Shown: piece after piece, positions 1 to 7,585 of the stretch
Layout: every line of letters begins with the position of its first letter
Numbering within the stretch: position 1 is the stretch's first letter
Origin: Planctomycetota bacterium
Lineage (GTDB): Bacteria > Planctomycetota > UBA1135 > UBA2386
Assembly: GCA_003235605.1 (NCBI GenBank)
Contig: QJVU01000700.1
Location: 1-7,585, forward strand
Length of the DNA: 7,585 nt
Direction: 5' to 3'
Position numbers and translations under genes: made by a program
Notes under the pieces: model-generated
What the model was told of the DNA's origin: nothing
Databases searched by the model: none
Seen by the model: the letters and a program-made list of their open reading frames with translations, nothing else

Positions 1-2
1 CC

Positions 3-704
3 AGCACCAGCGCCACCAAGGTCATCGACCGACTGCAGCGAGACCTGCTGGTGGATGAACAGGGCGTCTACTTGATCCAATCGCTCCCGCCCAGTGGCCA
101 GCCGCCCTTCGTAGCGGCGCTCCGACACGGAGGCGGCGAACGCTGGCTCTGGACCGGCGACCCCGACGGCCGCTTGGAGCGATGTGGGCTGCACGCGGCC
201 GGTATCGTCCTCGTACAGGTGCGTGGTTCGCTGGCCAGCAAGTTCGCAGTTCTCGCGACCAGCGATGGCACGGAGACGAGGCGGCGAACCATGCGCGGCG
301 CCGTCGAAGTCGGCAACTGGGACCCCTACCTGTCCCCGGACCGGTCTCCGGACCAGGTCCTCCTTGCACAGGAACTGGGCAGCCTCACCCTCACGTGCAT
401 GTCCCTGACCACGGAAGTCCCGTCCTTTCGCTACGAGGTGCCGGCACGCAACCGGGAGCTGGGGGGCACGCCGATCCTGGGGTCTGGCTTCCTCGCGGTT
501 CCGGTGGTCACCAAGCGCGGCAACCGGCGGGAGCTGTTCGTCATCGACTACAAGAAACTGGCCGGGGCATTGCCGAACGGCAAGAACAGCCTGGAGCTCG
601 CGGCAGCCCGAATGGGTTTCCGGCTCACCCGGCACGGGAAGTACATTCTGTACCGGGACGACACCAGCGTGTACGTTCTCGGCAAGGGGGCGACAGCCAA
701 ATGA
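3..704 (+). CDS. C-terminal part of a beta-rich, possibly PQQ-like propeller protein (5' partial)
   Basis: The reading frame is open to the left edge (first full codon at 3), so this is the last 233 residues of a longer protein; a GTG at 51 is internal and has no ribosome-binding site. The product is mostly short hydrophobic strands separated by Gly/Asp/Asn turns. A segment GTPILGSGFLAVPVV followed by RRELFVIDYKK resembles one blade of a PQQ-like or WD-like propeller, and the final strands (KYILYRDDTSVYVLGKG) look like a closing blade. No catalytic motif is visible in this part. Its TGA (702-704) overlaps the ATG of the toroid gene, so the two are probably co-translated. Secreted PQQ-like propellers are common in planctomycetes, which fits the neighbours. 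The CDS is well supported; the propeller assignment is an inference from strand pattern, and another beta-sheet fold is possible. Confidence 0.8.
   Translation, partial: STSATKVIDRLQRDLLVDEQGVYLIQSLPPSGQPPFVAALRHGGGERWLWTGDPDGRLERCGLHAAGIVLVQVRGSLASKFAVLATSDGTETRRRTMRGAVEVGNWDPYLSPDRSPDQVLLAQELGSLTLTCMSLTTEVPSFRYEVPARNRELGGTPILGSGFLAVPVVTKRGNRRELFVIDYKKLAGALPNGKNSLELAAARMGFRLTRHGKYILYRDDTSVYVLGKGATAK
684..690 (+). promoter_or_regulatory. Ribosome-binding site of the toroid gene
   Basis: AAGGGGG lies 10 bases before the ATG at 701, inside the last codons of the upstream gene. It is a moderate Shine-Dalgarno match and supports a start at 701 (or the in-frame ATG at 713) over any farther upstream start. 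Confidence 0.5.
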
Positions 705-1897
705 CACCACTGATGCCGCATTCCCGGACACGTCCAGCATCCGCAGCGTTGGCGATGGCAGTTGTCCTCACAACCGCCGTCGCCCACTCCCAGGGGGACG
801 ATGGCCGACGCCGCCAACGCCGTGAGCCCCAGGGACACCACCGGCACCTCATCACCCCGGAGCTGGAACGGGCCGTGAACCGGGGGCTTGCGTGGCTGGC
901 CAAGCACCAGGATGCCAAGGGCTCCTGGTCCGAGAAGATCGGCTTCAAGCTGAACACGAACTACAACGTCACCAAGGAACACGGCGGCCACGTCGGGGTG
1001 ACGGCGCTGGCACTGATGAGCTTCATGGCGGGTGGACACGTGCCAGGGCGCGGCAAGTACGGTGAGGTCCTCCGGAACGGGGTGGACTACGTCCTGAGCT
1101 GCGTCAAGGAGAACGGGTTCATCCAGGACAATGGCACGCGCATGTACAGCCACGCGTTCGCCAGCCTGTTCCTGGCCGAGATCTATGGCATGACACGGCG
1201 ACGGGACGTCCGTGACGCGCTACAGCGGGCCACCACCCTGATCGTCGACTCGCAGAACGCCGAGGGCGGCTGGCGCTATCAGCTGTTTGCCCGTGAGTCC
1301 GACATGTCGATCACCGTCTGTCAGGTGATGGCCCTGCGCGCTGCCAGGAACGTGGGCATCACCGTGCCTGCTTCCACCATCCGCAGAGCGGAGAACTACG
1401 TCAACCGGAGTGCGATCCGGCCCGGCAGCCACATCCACGGTCCGATGTACCACTACAACAGCCACATGATCCGCAACGAGTCCGGCGGCTTCATGTATCA
1501 GCTGCGTGGTGGCAGCCGCGCCACCTTCCCGCTGACCGCCGCGGGTGTCACCACCCTCTACTCTGCCGGCAACTACGACAGTGAGCTGATCCCACCGGCG
1601 CTCGACTATCTGGAGAGGCTGCTTCATGACTTCAACTCCATGTTCGGCCCTGGCGGCGAGTACGACGGACACTACTTCTTCTACTACGGTCATTACTACG
1701 CGGTGCAGGCGTTCTTCGTCGCCGGTGGTGCAGCCTGGAACCGCTACTTCACTGCGGTGACGCGCCAGCTGCTCGACAACCAGTCGAGCACCGGCGAGTG
1801 GGCCTGCGAGGTGGGGCCCGGGAACGCGTTCGGGACTGCGGTGGCAACGTTGATCCTGCAGATCCCCTACCAGTATCTCCCCATCTTCCAACGCTGA
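701..1897 (+). CDS. Secreted prenyltransferase/squalene-oxidase-repeat (alpha/alpha toroid) protein
   Basis: The product has 398 residues. A signal peptide is visible: basic n-region to R11, hydrophobic stretch 13-28, probable cleavage near A28 or S30 before a charged HQ/R-rich linker to about 49. The rest reads as six helix-pair repeats. Three carry QW-like signatures: residues 62-76 (GLAWLAKHQDAKGSW), 180-193 (LIVDSQNAEGGWRY) and 356-367 (QLLDNQSSTGEW); three more are degenerate. The last residues PYQYLPIFQR (389-398) close the barrel. Six repeats suit an alpha/alpha6 toroid as in prenyltransferase beta subunits and terpene cyclases. However, no DxDD acid motif of hopene cyclases is present and the Asp/Cys/His zinc set of protein prenyltransferases is not recognisable, so activity is doubtful. 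Residues 244-256 and 321-339 are unusually rich in His, Tyr and Phe. The start at 701 overlaps the previous stop (ATGA); the frame is open farther upstream to 182, but that part lies over the previous gene. Binding or scaffold role in the envelope is an inference. Confidence 0.9.
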   Translation: MTPLMPHSRTRPASAALAMAVVLTTAVAHSQGDDGRRRQRREPQGHHRHLITPELERAVNRGLAWLAKHQDAKGSWSEKIGFKLNTNYNVTKEHGGHVGVTALALMSFMAGGHVPGRGKYGEVLRNGVDYVLSCVKENGFIQDNGTRMYSHAFASLFLAEIYGMTRRRDVRDALQRATTLIVDSQNAEGGWRYQLFARESDMSITVCQVMALRAARNVGITVPASTIRRAENYVNRSAIRPGSHIHGPMYHYNSHMIRNESGGFMYQLRGGSRATFPLTAAGVTTLYSAGNYDSELIPPALDYLERLLHDFNSMFGPGGEYDGHYFFYYGHYYAVQAFFVAGGAAWNRYFTAVTRQLLDNQSSTGEWACEVGPGNAFGTAVATLILQIPYQYLPIFQR

Positions 1898-1956
1898 CCG
1901 TGTCCCGAGACGCACCCGAAGGCCCGGCTCACCCCGCCCGTTACCTGGAGGCCCTC
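1898..1956 (+). other. Short gap or N-terminal extension of the next gene
   Basis: This is the only gap between genes in the window. It stays open in the frame of the next gene and holds a GTG at 1900, two bases after the upstream stop. No ribosome-binding site precedes that GTG. The extension would add 19 residues ending in ARYLEAL, which could form an amphipathic helix continuous with the membrane protein's basic N-terminus. I see no convincing hairpin terminator or promoter here, so transcription probably continues through. Confidence 0.5.
1947..1951 (+). promoter_or_regulatory. Ribosome-binding site deciding the DUF4175-like gene start
   Basis: GGAGG sits five bases before the ATG at 1957. 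The competing GTG at 1900 has no such site, while the other complete starts in this operon do, so the site favours 1957. The same bases would also read as common Leu-Glu-Ala codons if translation began at 1900, so the evidence is good but not final. Confidence 0.55.
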
Positions 1957-4251
1957 ATGGGCCGGCAGCTGCGCCGCATCCGCAGCCGTTTCCTGCTGCA
2001 TGGCTTCGGCGTTGTGCTGTTCCTCACGGGCGCTGTGGCCACGGCCTACTACGGAGTGGACCGCCTGCTGCAGCTGCCGCCGGCGGTAAGGTTGTTGATC
2101 AGCCTCGGCGTAGCTGCCTACGTGCTCCACCTGACCCGGCGCTGGCTGCTTTATCCCCTCAGCCGCAGCTTGACCGGAGCCGACGTGGCGATCGCGTTCG
2201 AACGGCGCTTCCCGGAGCTGCAACAGAAGCTGATCTCGGCCCTGCAGCTGGGACATCAGGCCGAGTCCGGAGAGTTGCGGAACCAGTCGGCTGCGATGGT
2301 GGGCCAGCTGCTGCAGGACGCCCGACGGCATGTCGACGAGGTCCCCCATCAGCAGCTGCTGAGTCCTGCGCAGACCGGCAAGGTCTGGGCAGCCACGGCC
2401 GCCTTGGCAGCGACCATCTTCATCGGAGCGGCAAACAACCCCGCCGCGACCGGCGTGTTCCTGCAGCGCATCCTCGGGTTGGATGTTGCCTATCCCCGGG
2501 CCACGAACCTCTACCTGCTGCTGCCGGAGGGAGACGACTTCCGCATCGAGAGGGGGCCGGACAAGGGCAGCGTTCGCCTGACCATGGCTGCTGGCAGCGA
2601 CTTGCCGGTGGTCGTGCGCGTCGAGGGCGAGGTCCCGAAGCAGGTCTACATGATGGTGCTGGGTGGGCGCGGCATGGCGCGGCAGAACGCGATGACCCAG
2701 CGCGGCGAGAGTCGCTTTCGCTACGTGTTCCGTCGGATCGCCGGCGACTTCGTGTTCCATGCCGCAGGCGGCGACGATCCCCGCGGCGACCTGACGGTGC
2801 AAGTGCGGACCTTGCAGCCACCGCGGGTCGAGACGATCCAGGCCCTGGTGAACTACCCGGCCTACACCGGTATCGCACCCGCCACCCAGGTGGGCGGCAC
2901 CGTCGAAGCGCTGATCGGCAGCAGCATCCAACTCGACATCACGGCCACCCAGGACATCGAGAAGGCCACGCTCACGTTCCACGAGTCGGGCCGGGAAGCC
3001 ATCGATCTCGCTCCCACGGTCGTCAACGACGACGCTGGCGCCCGAACGATCTACCGGGCAACGCTGCTCCACACCCAGTCCGACCGCTATCAGGTGCAGC
3101 TTCTGAGCAAGGACGGACTGACCAACCCCCACCCGGGGACGTATCACCTGCTGGCGGTGCCGGACCACGCGCCCGTGGGAAATGTCCTCGCCCCCGAGAA
3201 CGACAACCTGAACGTGGTGCTGCCCGACGGCATCATCCCCATCCGCATCCAGGCAGGAGACGACTTCGGCCTCAGCAAAGGAACGGTGACCCTACAGTCC
3301 GACAAAGCCGACGCCACCTTCGAGCGCACGCTGTTCCAACGGCAACCCGAAAGTCCGCCCAGGAAGGAGCGGATCCTGCAGGATTTCGTGGACCTGGCGA
3401 AGCCGCCCTCGGACCGCGCACGTGTCTCGATCGGGCAGACCTTGCTGATCACCGCCCAGCTCTGGGACAACCGCGAGCCCCAAGCCGGCTCCACCAAGCT
3501 CACTTCGCGCCAGGTGTACGTCATCGGCGAGACCGACCTGCTGCGCCGGGTGGCGGGGCACTTCCGCCGGGTGCGAGAGATGGTGGAGCAGAACCTGCGC
3601 CTGCAGAGTGATCGCCACGAGCGGCTGCTGGACGTCCTGGAGAGCCTCACCAACGCCACGGTGCCCAACCAGGTCGCCATCACCGCCATCGAGGTGGCCC
3701 AGGGCCGCATCCAGGGCGCCGCCGGACGGGTCCACACCGAGCTCATGCGGGCCTTCGACTTCCACCTCTTCAACCGCCTCGATCCGGCCAACCCCGCCAC
3801 CCAGGTGGCCGGCCTCTATCGCGACTTCCACGCCAAGGACCCCCGGGCACAGAGGTTCTTGCCCGAGTTCTACCAGGACCTGACCACCCGCCGGCGGGAC
3901 GGGCGCCTGGGCGCCATGGAGATCCTGGATCCCATCCTGGAGATGACCGAAGCGGCTCGCCGAATGGCAGTGGAGCTGGCGCCCGCCACCCTGGAGCAAC
4001 TCGCCAAGGCGCGGGTGGCTCCCTCGTCGGCGGCGACCGAGGCCGCCCTCAAGGCCGCCGCCGAGGGCCAAACCGCTATCATCAGGGTGCTCAAGGAACT
4101 CCTCGCCCGTTTGGACGACTGGAACGAGTTCCGCGATCTGATCGACAACACCAGAGCCTTGAGGGACAAGCAGAGAGAGATCCGGGCCCGCACCCAGTCT
4201 CTCGAGCAACCCACGGAATACCCGCCACGCGAAGGAGAAAAGCGCCGATGA
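1957..4251 (+). CDS. DUF4175-like membrane protein with Ig-like domains and helical C-terminus
   Basis: The product has 764 residues from the ATG at 1957. Hydrophobic helices lie at about 16-34, 44-60 and 143-159, the first preceded by a basic segment (RQLRRIRSR). Between the second and third is a helical block with the pattern D76, E82, P86, then KLISALQL (91-98), as in DUF4175-like proteins. After the third helix come beta-sandwich domains: VNYPAYTG at 298-305, AGDDFGL at 433-439, and a strand starting WDNRE at 503-507. From about 525 onward it is predicted helical and ends in a charged tail (PREGEKRR). The large part after residue 160 is probably extracytoplasmic. I find no cysteine anywhere in the protein and no catalytic motif. 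Its TGA overlaps the next ATG (ATGA), so it is likely made together with the coiled-coil protein. Related alphaproteobacterial proteins (TIGR02302) also have two or three N-terminal membrane helices and a Gln-rich tail; here the Gln-rich part is in the next gene. Function unknown. Confidence 0.88.
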   Translation: MGRQLRRIRSRFLLHGFGVVLFLTGAVATAYYGVDRLLQLPPAVRLLISLGVAAYVLHLTRRWLLYPLSRSLTGADVAIAFERRFPELQQKLISALQLGHQAESGELRNQSAAMVGQLLQDARRHVDEVPHQQLLSPAQTGKVWAATAALAATIFIGAANNPAATGVFLQRILGLDVAYPRATNLYLLLPEGDDFRIERGPDKGSVRLTMAAGSDLPVVVRVEGEVPKQVYMMVLGGRGMARQNAMTQRGESRFRYVFRRIAGDFVFHAAGGDDPRGDLTVQVRTLQPPRVETIQALVNYPAYTGIAPATQVGGTVEALIGSSIQLDITATQDIEKATLTFHESGREAIDLAPTVVNDDAGARTIYRATLLHTQSDRYQVQLLSKDGLTNPHPGTYHLLAVPDHAPVGNVLAPENDNLNVVLPDGIIPIRIQAGDDFGLSKGTVTLQSDKADATFERTLFQRQPESPPRKERILQDFVDLAKPPSDRARVSIGQTLLITAQLWDNREPQAGSTKLTSRQVYVIGETDLLRRVAGHFRRVREMVEQNLRLQSDRHERLLDVLESLTNATVPNQVAITAIEVAQGRIQGAAGRVHTELMRAFDFHLFNRLDPANPATQVAGLYRDFHAKDPRAQRFLPEFYQDLTTRRRDGRLGAMEILDPILEMTEAARRMAVELAPATLEQLAKARVAPSSAATEAALKAAAEGQTAIIRVLKELLARLDDWNEFRDLIDNTRALRDKQREIRARTQSLEQPTEYPPREGEKRR
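4232..4237 (+). promoter_or_regulatory. Ribosome-binding site of the coiled-coil gene
   Basis: AAGGAG lies 10 bases before the ATG at 4248. It is encoded within the Glu-Gly codons of the C-terminal tail of the upstream membrane protein, so tail and ribosome-binding site share the same bases. Confidence 0.65.
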
Positions 4252-7249
4252 CACCGATCAAGTGGCTCCTGCTGGCAGGCTGTCTCAGCCTGCCGCTGAT
4301 CCTCACGCCGGAGCTGGGCGCCCAGCCGGCCTCGCCCGACACGGAGCAGTTGGGTCGCGAGCAAGCCGAGCTCTTGCGCAAGGCGGAACGCCTTCGGGAC
4401 CTCATGAGGCGCTTGCTGGAGCGCTACAGCGCCCAGAAGGAGGACCGATCCCGCGAGGTCGACCTCATCCAGAAGGGGCTGAAGCACCTCGAGGAAAGCG
4501 GACTCCTGCAGAACGCGGCGGATGTCCGCAGCGACCTGGACGCGAGGGCGCTGGCAGAGGCTCAGCGCAAGCAGGGCAAGGTGATCCAGGACCTCGAGAA
4601 GCTCCTGGCCATCCTCCTGGATCGGAACTCCCTGGAGAGCCTCGAGGAACAGTTGGCGACCGCCACCCGCATGGCCCAGGATGTCCGCGAGCTGGAGCGA
4701 CGCCAGGCCGAGCTTCAGGAACGCACCCTCCAGGCAGCGCGTCGAGAGCCCGGCAAGGCCGAGGCCAGGTTGCTGGACCGCCTGGGGCAGCTGGCTCAAC
4801 GCGAGCGCCAGGAAAGCCAACGCAACCGCAACGAAGCCGGCGTGCAGAGACCCAGCCTGGAACAAGCCCTGGCGCGGATCGAGGAGCTGCTGCGAGCCCA
4901 GGGCCGACTGGAGACGGCAGCCGACCGCCAAGCCAGGAACGACACGGACAAGGACCGCGACGACAAGGACCGCCGCGCCCAGGCCTTCGCCTTGGGCGAG
5001 CTCAAGCAACAGGCAACGGAAGAGCTGGCCCGCCAAGCCCACGGGCGCAGCCTCGATCGGCTGGCCCAGGCAGCCCGCGACTACCAGCAGGCCCTCGGCC
5101 AGCAGGACACGGCACACCAGCATGCAGCCGCCGACGAGGTGACGCGGAGACTCGAGGACATCACCCGCCGCCTGGAGAACGCGGCAAGCCACGATCCGGA
5201 GGAGAGCCGGCTGCGGGAACGCATGCAGGCCTTGCGGCAGCAGCTCCGGAAGGCAGCCAACGCCCAGCCCGGGGACAACCCGAGAACCCTGGCCGACCTC
5301 GCCAAGGAGATCCAGCAGGTGGCAGAGAAAGCCAGCGAGGCCCAGCGGCAGGCCAGCGACAAGGACCTGGCAACGCTGGAGCAGGGCGTCCGCAAGGCGG
5401 CCGAGCAACTCCAAGGCCGGCAGCAAGACCAAAAACAGCAGGAGCGCCCGCGGCCCGGCAGCGCCGCCGAGAGCCTTGCGCGGGCCCTACAGTCCCTGCG
5501 CAGCGCCCGCCAGCGCGGCTCGGAGGGCCAGGACCGCGGCCGCATGACCGACCTCTCCCAGGCCCGGCGCCAGCTGGCCGAGGCCGAGGACCGGTTCCGC
5601 CGGGCAAACCCCGAGCCCCAGGACCGTGCCGCCGCCATGGCCCGGGAATCCGCACAGGTGGCCGAGAGCCTCCGGCAGTCGCCGCGGCCCCAAGCGGCGG
5701 AACAGAGCGCTGCCAAGGACCTGGACGCCGCCGAAGACACACTGCGCCAGCTGCAGCAGCAGCTGGAACAACAGGCAAAGGACCGCCAGGCAGGACGAAG
5801 CCCGGAAGGAGATGGGCAGCGCAAGCAGGCCATCCAGCAGAACCTGCAGGGTTCCCGTCGCAACCTGGAATCGGCGCGCAATCGCCTGCAGCAAGCCATG
5901 GCAGGGAGCAACCCGGACAACCAGGCGCAGGCGGACCGAGCCCGGGCCCAGGCCGCCCAACGTCAGGCCGAGCTGGGCAAGGAGACCCAGCGGCTGCAGC
6001 AGGACGTGCGCCGCGCCCAGGAGTCCGGGGACATCACCCGCGAACAGCAGCAGGCCGCCGACCGACAGATGCAGCGGGCATTGGAACAGATGCGCCGCGC
6101 GCAAGACGAGTTGCAGCGCGGACGCCAGGCCACGGCGGCCGATCGCCAACAGCAGGCCTCTGACGATCTGGATCGCGCCCGCCAGGAACTCCAGCGCAAC
6201 CGTCCCCTCGACCGTCAGCAGCGCGAACAGCTCCAGAACCTCGCCAAGGAACAGCGCAAGTTGCAAGAGGACATCCTTCGCCTCGCGCGCCTCGCCGAGG
6301 AACGCAAGAACCGCCGTGCCCAACAATCCCTGGAGCAGGCCGGGGAGGCTGCCAGGCAGGCAGCACAGGCAATGGACGAGGGCGAGGACCAGGCCGCGGA
6401 GCAACGCCAACAGGAGGCTCGGGACCGCCTGGAGGAGGCTCGCAAGGCCCTCGAGAAGGAGCGGGATCGCTACCAGGACCTGCGCCAGGAAGAGCTGTTG
6501 TTCCGGATTCGGCAGGAGCTGGAGGAATTCCTCGCGAAGCAGCAGCCGATCACCGCACAGACCGAGGAAGCTTCGAAGACCTACGCCCAGCAGGAGCGGC
6601 TTTCGCGCCGGATCCGACGCAAGCTCAACGACCTTGGCCAGCAGGAGAGCGAGCTCTCCGCGAAGGCCCAGTTCCTGCGGAAGGCCCTGGAAGAGGAGGC
6701 GGTCCTGGTCTTCACCCATGCGCTGCGAGCCAACGAGGAGGACCTCGCCGAAGTGGCCACCCGCCTGGGCGGCCGCCGCCCCGATCCCAGCGAGCTCACC
6801 GTGGTGCTCCAGAAGGACGTGGAACGACGCACTCAGGAGCTCCTGGAGGCGCTCAAGCGGGAGCAAGAACGACGGCAGCAGGAGCAGGAACGGCGGAACC
6901 AGAACCAGCAACAGCAGCAGCAGCAAGACCAGAACCAGCGCCAACGGCAGCGCCTGGTCTCGCTCCTGGCGGAGGTGCAGATGTTGAAGCAGATGGAGGA
7001 GGACATGCACCGCCGCACGTCGTTCATGGAGCGGGTCACCCGCGCCCGCGGCGACGACGTCTCCGACGTAGACTTGGCGCTGCTACAGCGCCTTGGCCAC
7101 CGTCACAACGAGATCACTCGCATCTTCACGCAGCTGCGGGCGCAGATGGAGGAATCCCTGGCGCCTCCCGAATCACGCGAGGACGCCACCCCCAAAGACG
7201 GCCGCAAAGACGACGAGAAGAACAGCGAGAAGAAGAAGGAGGACGGCCG

Positions 7250-7253
<4 letters not shown>
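4248..7253 (+). CDS. Giant secreted Gln/Arg/Glu-rich coiled-coil protein, possible lipoprotein
   Basis: The product has 1001 residues. The N-terminus MTPIKWLLLAGCLSLPLILTP is a signal sequence. Either signal peptidase I cuts after A25 (LGA before Q), or C12 in LLAGC is a lipobox; C12 is the only cysteine in the protein. From about 30 to 890 it is almost purely helical, dominated by Gln, Arg, Ala, Glu and Leu, broken by short Gly/Pro turns and a charged linker NDTDKDRDDKDRR (231-243). Residues 451-741 contain no Phe, Tyr, Trp, Cys or His. Residues 611-650 and 698-737 are a diverged duplication. A Gln tract (887-893) precedes a conserved-looking amphipathic helix around LLAEVQMLKQ (906-915), and the last 35 residues are a charged, probably disordered tail. 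The region from about 660 to 770 resembles the Gln-rich C-terminal half of DUF4175/TIGR02302 proteins. Coupled by ATGA overlaps to both neighbours, it is a likely structural partner of the upstream membrane protein. No enzymatic motif; exact role unknown. Confidence 0.88.
6078..6458 (+). repeat. Diverged tandem helical repeat inside the coiled-coil gene
   Basis: Encoded residues 611-650 and 698-737 align without gaps at 15 of 40 positions by hand count, including the turn glycines G625 and G712 and the shared pattern RQQ-A-D-L-AR-L. Each unit reads as helix, glycine turn, helix. The similarity is partly due to composition, so common descent of the units is an inference. Confidence 0.45.
6906..6926 (+). 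repeat. Polyglutamine tract (7 Gln) in the coiled-coil gene
   Basis: Seven consecutive Gln codons, five CAG and two CAA, sit in a longer Gln/Asn/Arg-rich stretch (about 6870-6953). The tract separates the long coiled coil from the conserved-looking C-terminal helix and probably acts as a flexible or helical linker. Confidence 0.85.
7236..7242 (+). promoter_or_regulatory. Strong ribosome-binding site of the last gene
   Basis: AAGGAGG is a seven-base Shine-Dalgarno match seven bases before the ATG at 7250. It is encoded by the Lys-Glu codons of the upstream protein's charged tail. It is the strongest site in the window, suggesting that the small last protein is made efficiently. Confidence 0.7.

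Positions 7254-7585
<332 letters not shown>

Noticed and set aside
182..700. Upstream extension of the toroid frame (would give 571 residues)
   Set aside because: It lies over the better-supported preceding gene, reads as Pro/Gly/Arg/His-rich out-of-frame sequence, and would bury the signal peptide that follows the ATG at 701.
701..1897. Toroid gene as squalene-hopene cyclase
   Set aside because: It is much shorter than the usual cyclases (over 600 residues), has an export signal and lacks the DxDD motif.
1867..3168. 433-codon antisense frame opposite the membrane protein
   Set aside because: Composition is that of an antisense shadow, whereas the + strand has membrane helices, Ig-like motifs and a ribosome-binding site.
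3870..5432. 520-codon antisense frame across two genes
   Set aside because: Same Leu-rich mirror effect; it spans the junction of two well-supported + strand genes.
4262..6163. 633-codon + strand open frame inside the coiled-coil gene
   Set aside because: It is a shifted reading of the Gln/Arg/Ala-rich gene, giving a Gly/Pro/Arg/Ala-rich product without domains. High G+C and the lack of T-rich codons keep stops rare.
5487..7010. 507-codon antisense frame
   Set aside because: The reverse complement of CAG is CTG, so the Gln-rich gene yields a Leu-rich mirror product. No ribosome-binding site or family is recognisable.

Overview
The window is almost completely coding, all on the + strand. It holds five consecutive genes that look like one transcription unit: a gene cut by the left edge, three complete genes, and a gene cut by the right edge. 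G+C is high (about two thirds by eye) and third codon positions are mostly G or C. There are no RNA genes, insertion sequences, CRISPR arrays, integration signs or convincing terminators. The gene set points to a member of the Planctomycetota: a secreted alpha/alpha-toroid protein of the prenyltransferase/squalene-oxidase-repeat type, a DUF4175-like membrane protein, a very long Gln/Arg/Glu-rich coiled-coil protein and a small secreted polyglutamine protein. That assignment rests on gene content and is an inference.

Layout. Positions 3-704 encode the C-terminal part of a beta-rich protein, perhaps the last blades of a PQQ-like propeller. Positions 701-1897 encode a secreted six-repeat toroid. 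After 59 bases without a clear gene, 1957-4251 encodes a membrane protein with three hydrophobic helices near the N-terminus, Ig-like beta domains and a helical C-terminus (DUF4175-like). Positions 4248-7253 encode a secreted or lipid-anchored coiled-coil protein of 1001 residues. From 7250 to the right edge runs a small secreted helical protein that enters a polyglutamine tract and is still in it at the last base.

Three of the four junctions are ATGA start/stop overlaps, and every complete gene start has a purine-rich ribosome-binding site, two of which lie inside the charged C-terminal tail of the gene before. The products are therefore probably made in coordinated amounts. All four products with a visible N-terminus carry a signal peptide or membrane helices. 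The last three gene products contain almost no cysteine: none in the DUF4175-like protein, none in the visible part of the last protein, and one in the coiled-coil protein, inside a lipobox-like LAGC. The simplest reading is a cell-envelope assembly: a membrane-anchored beta-sandwich protein, a long helical partner, a small helical partner and a toroid that may bind a ligand or partner. No member has an enzymatic motif I can recognise, and the function of the module is unknown to me.
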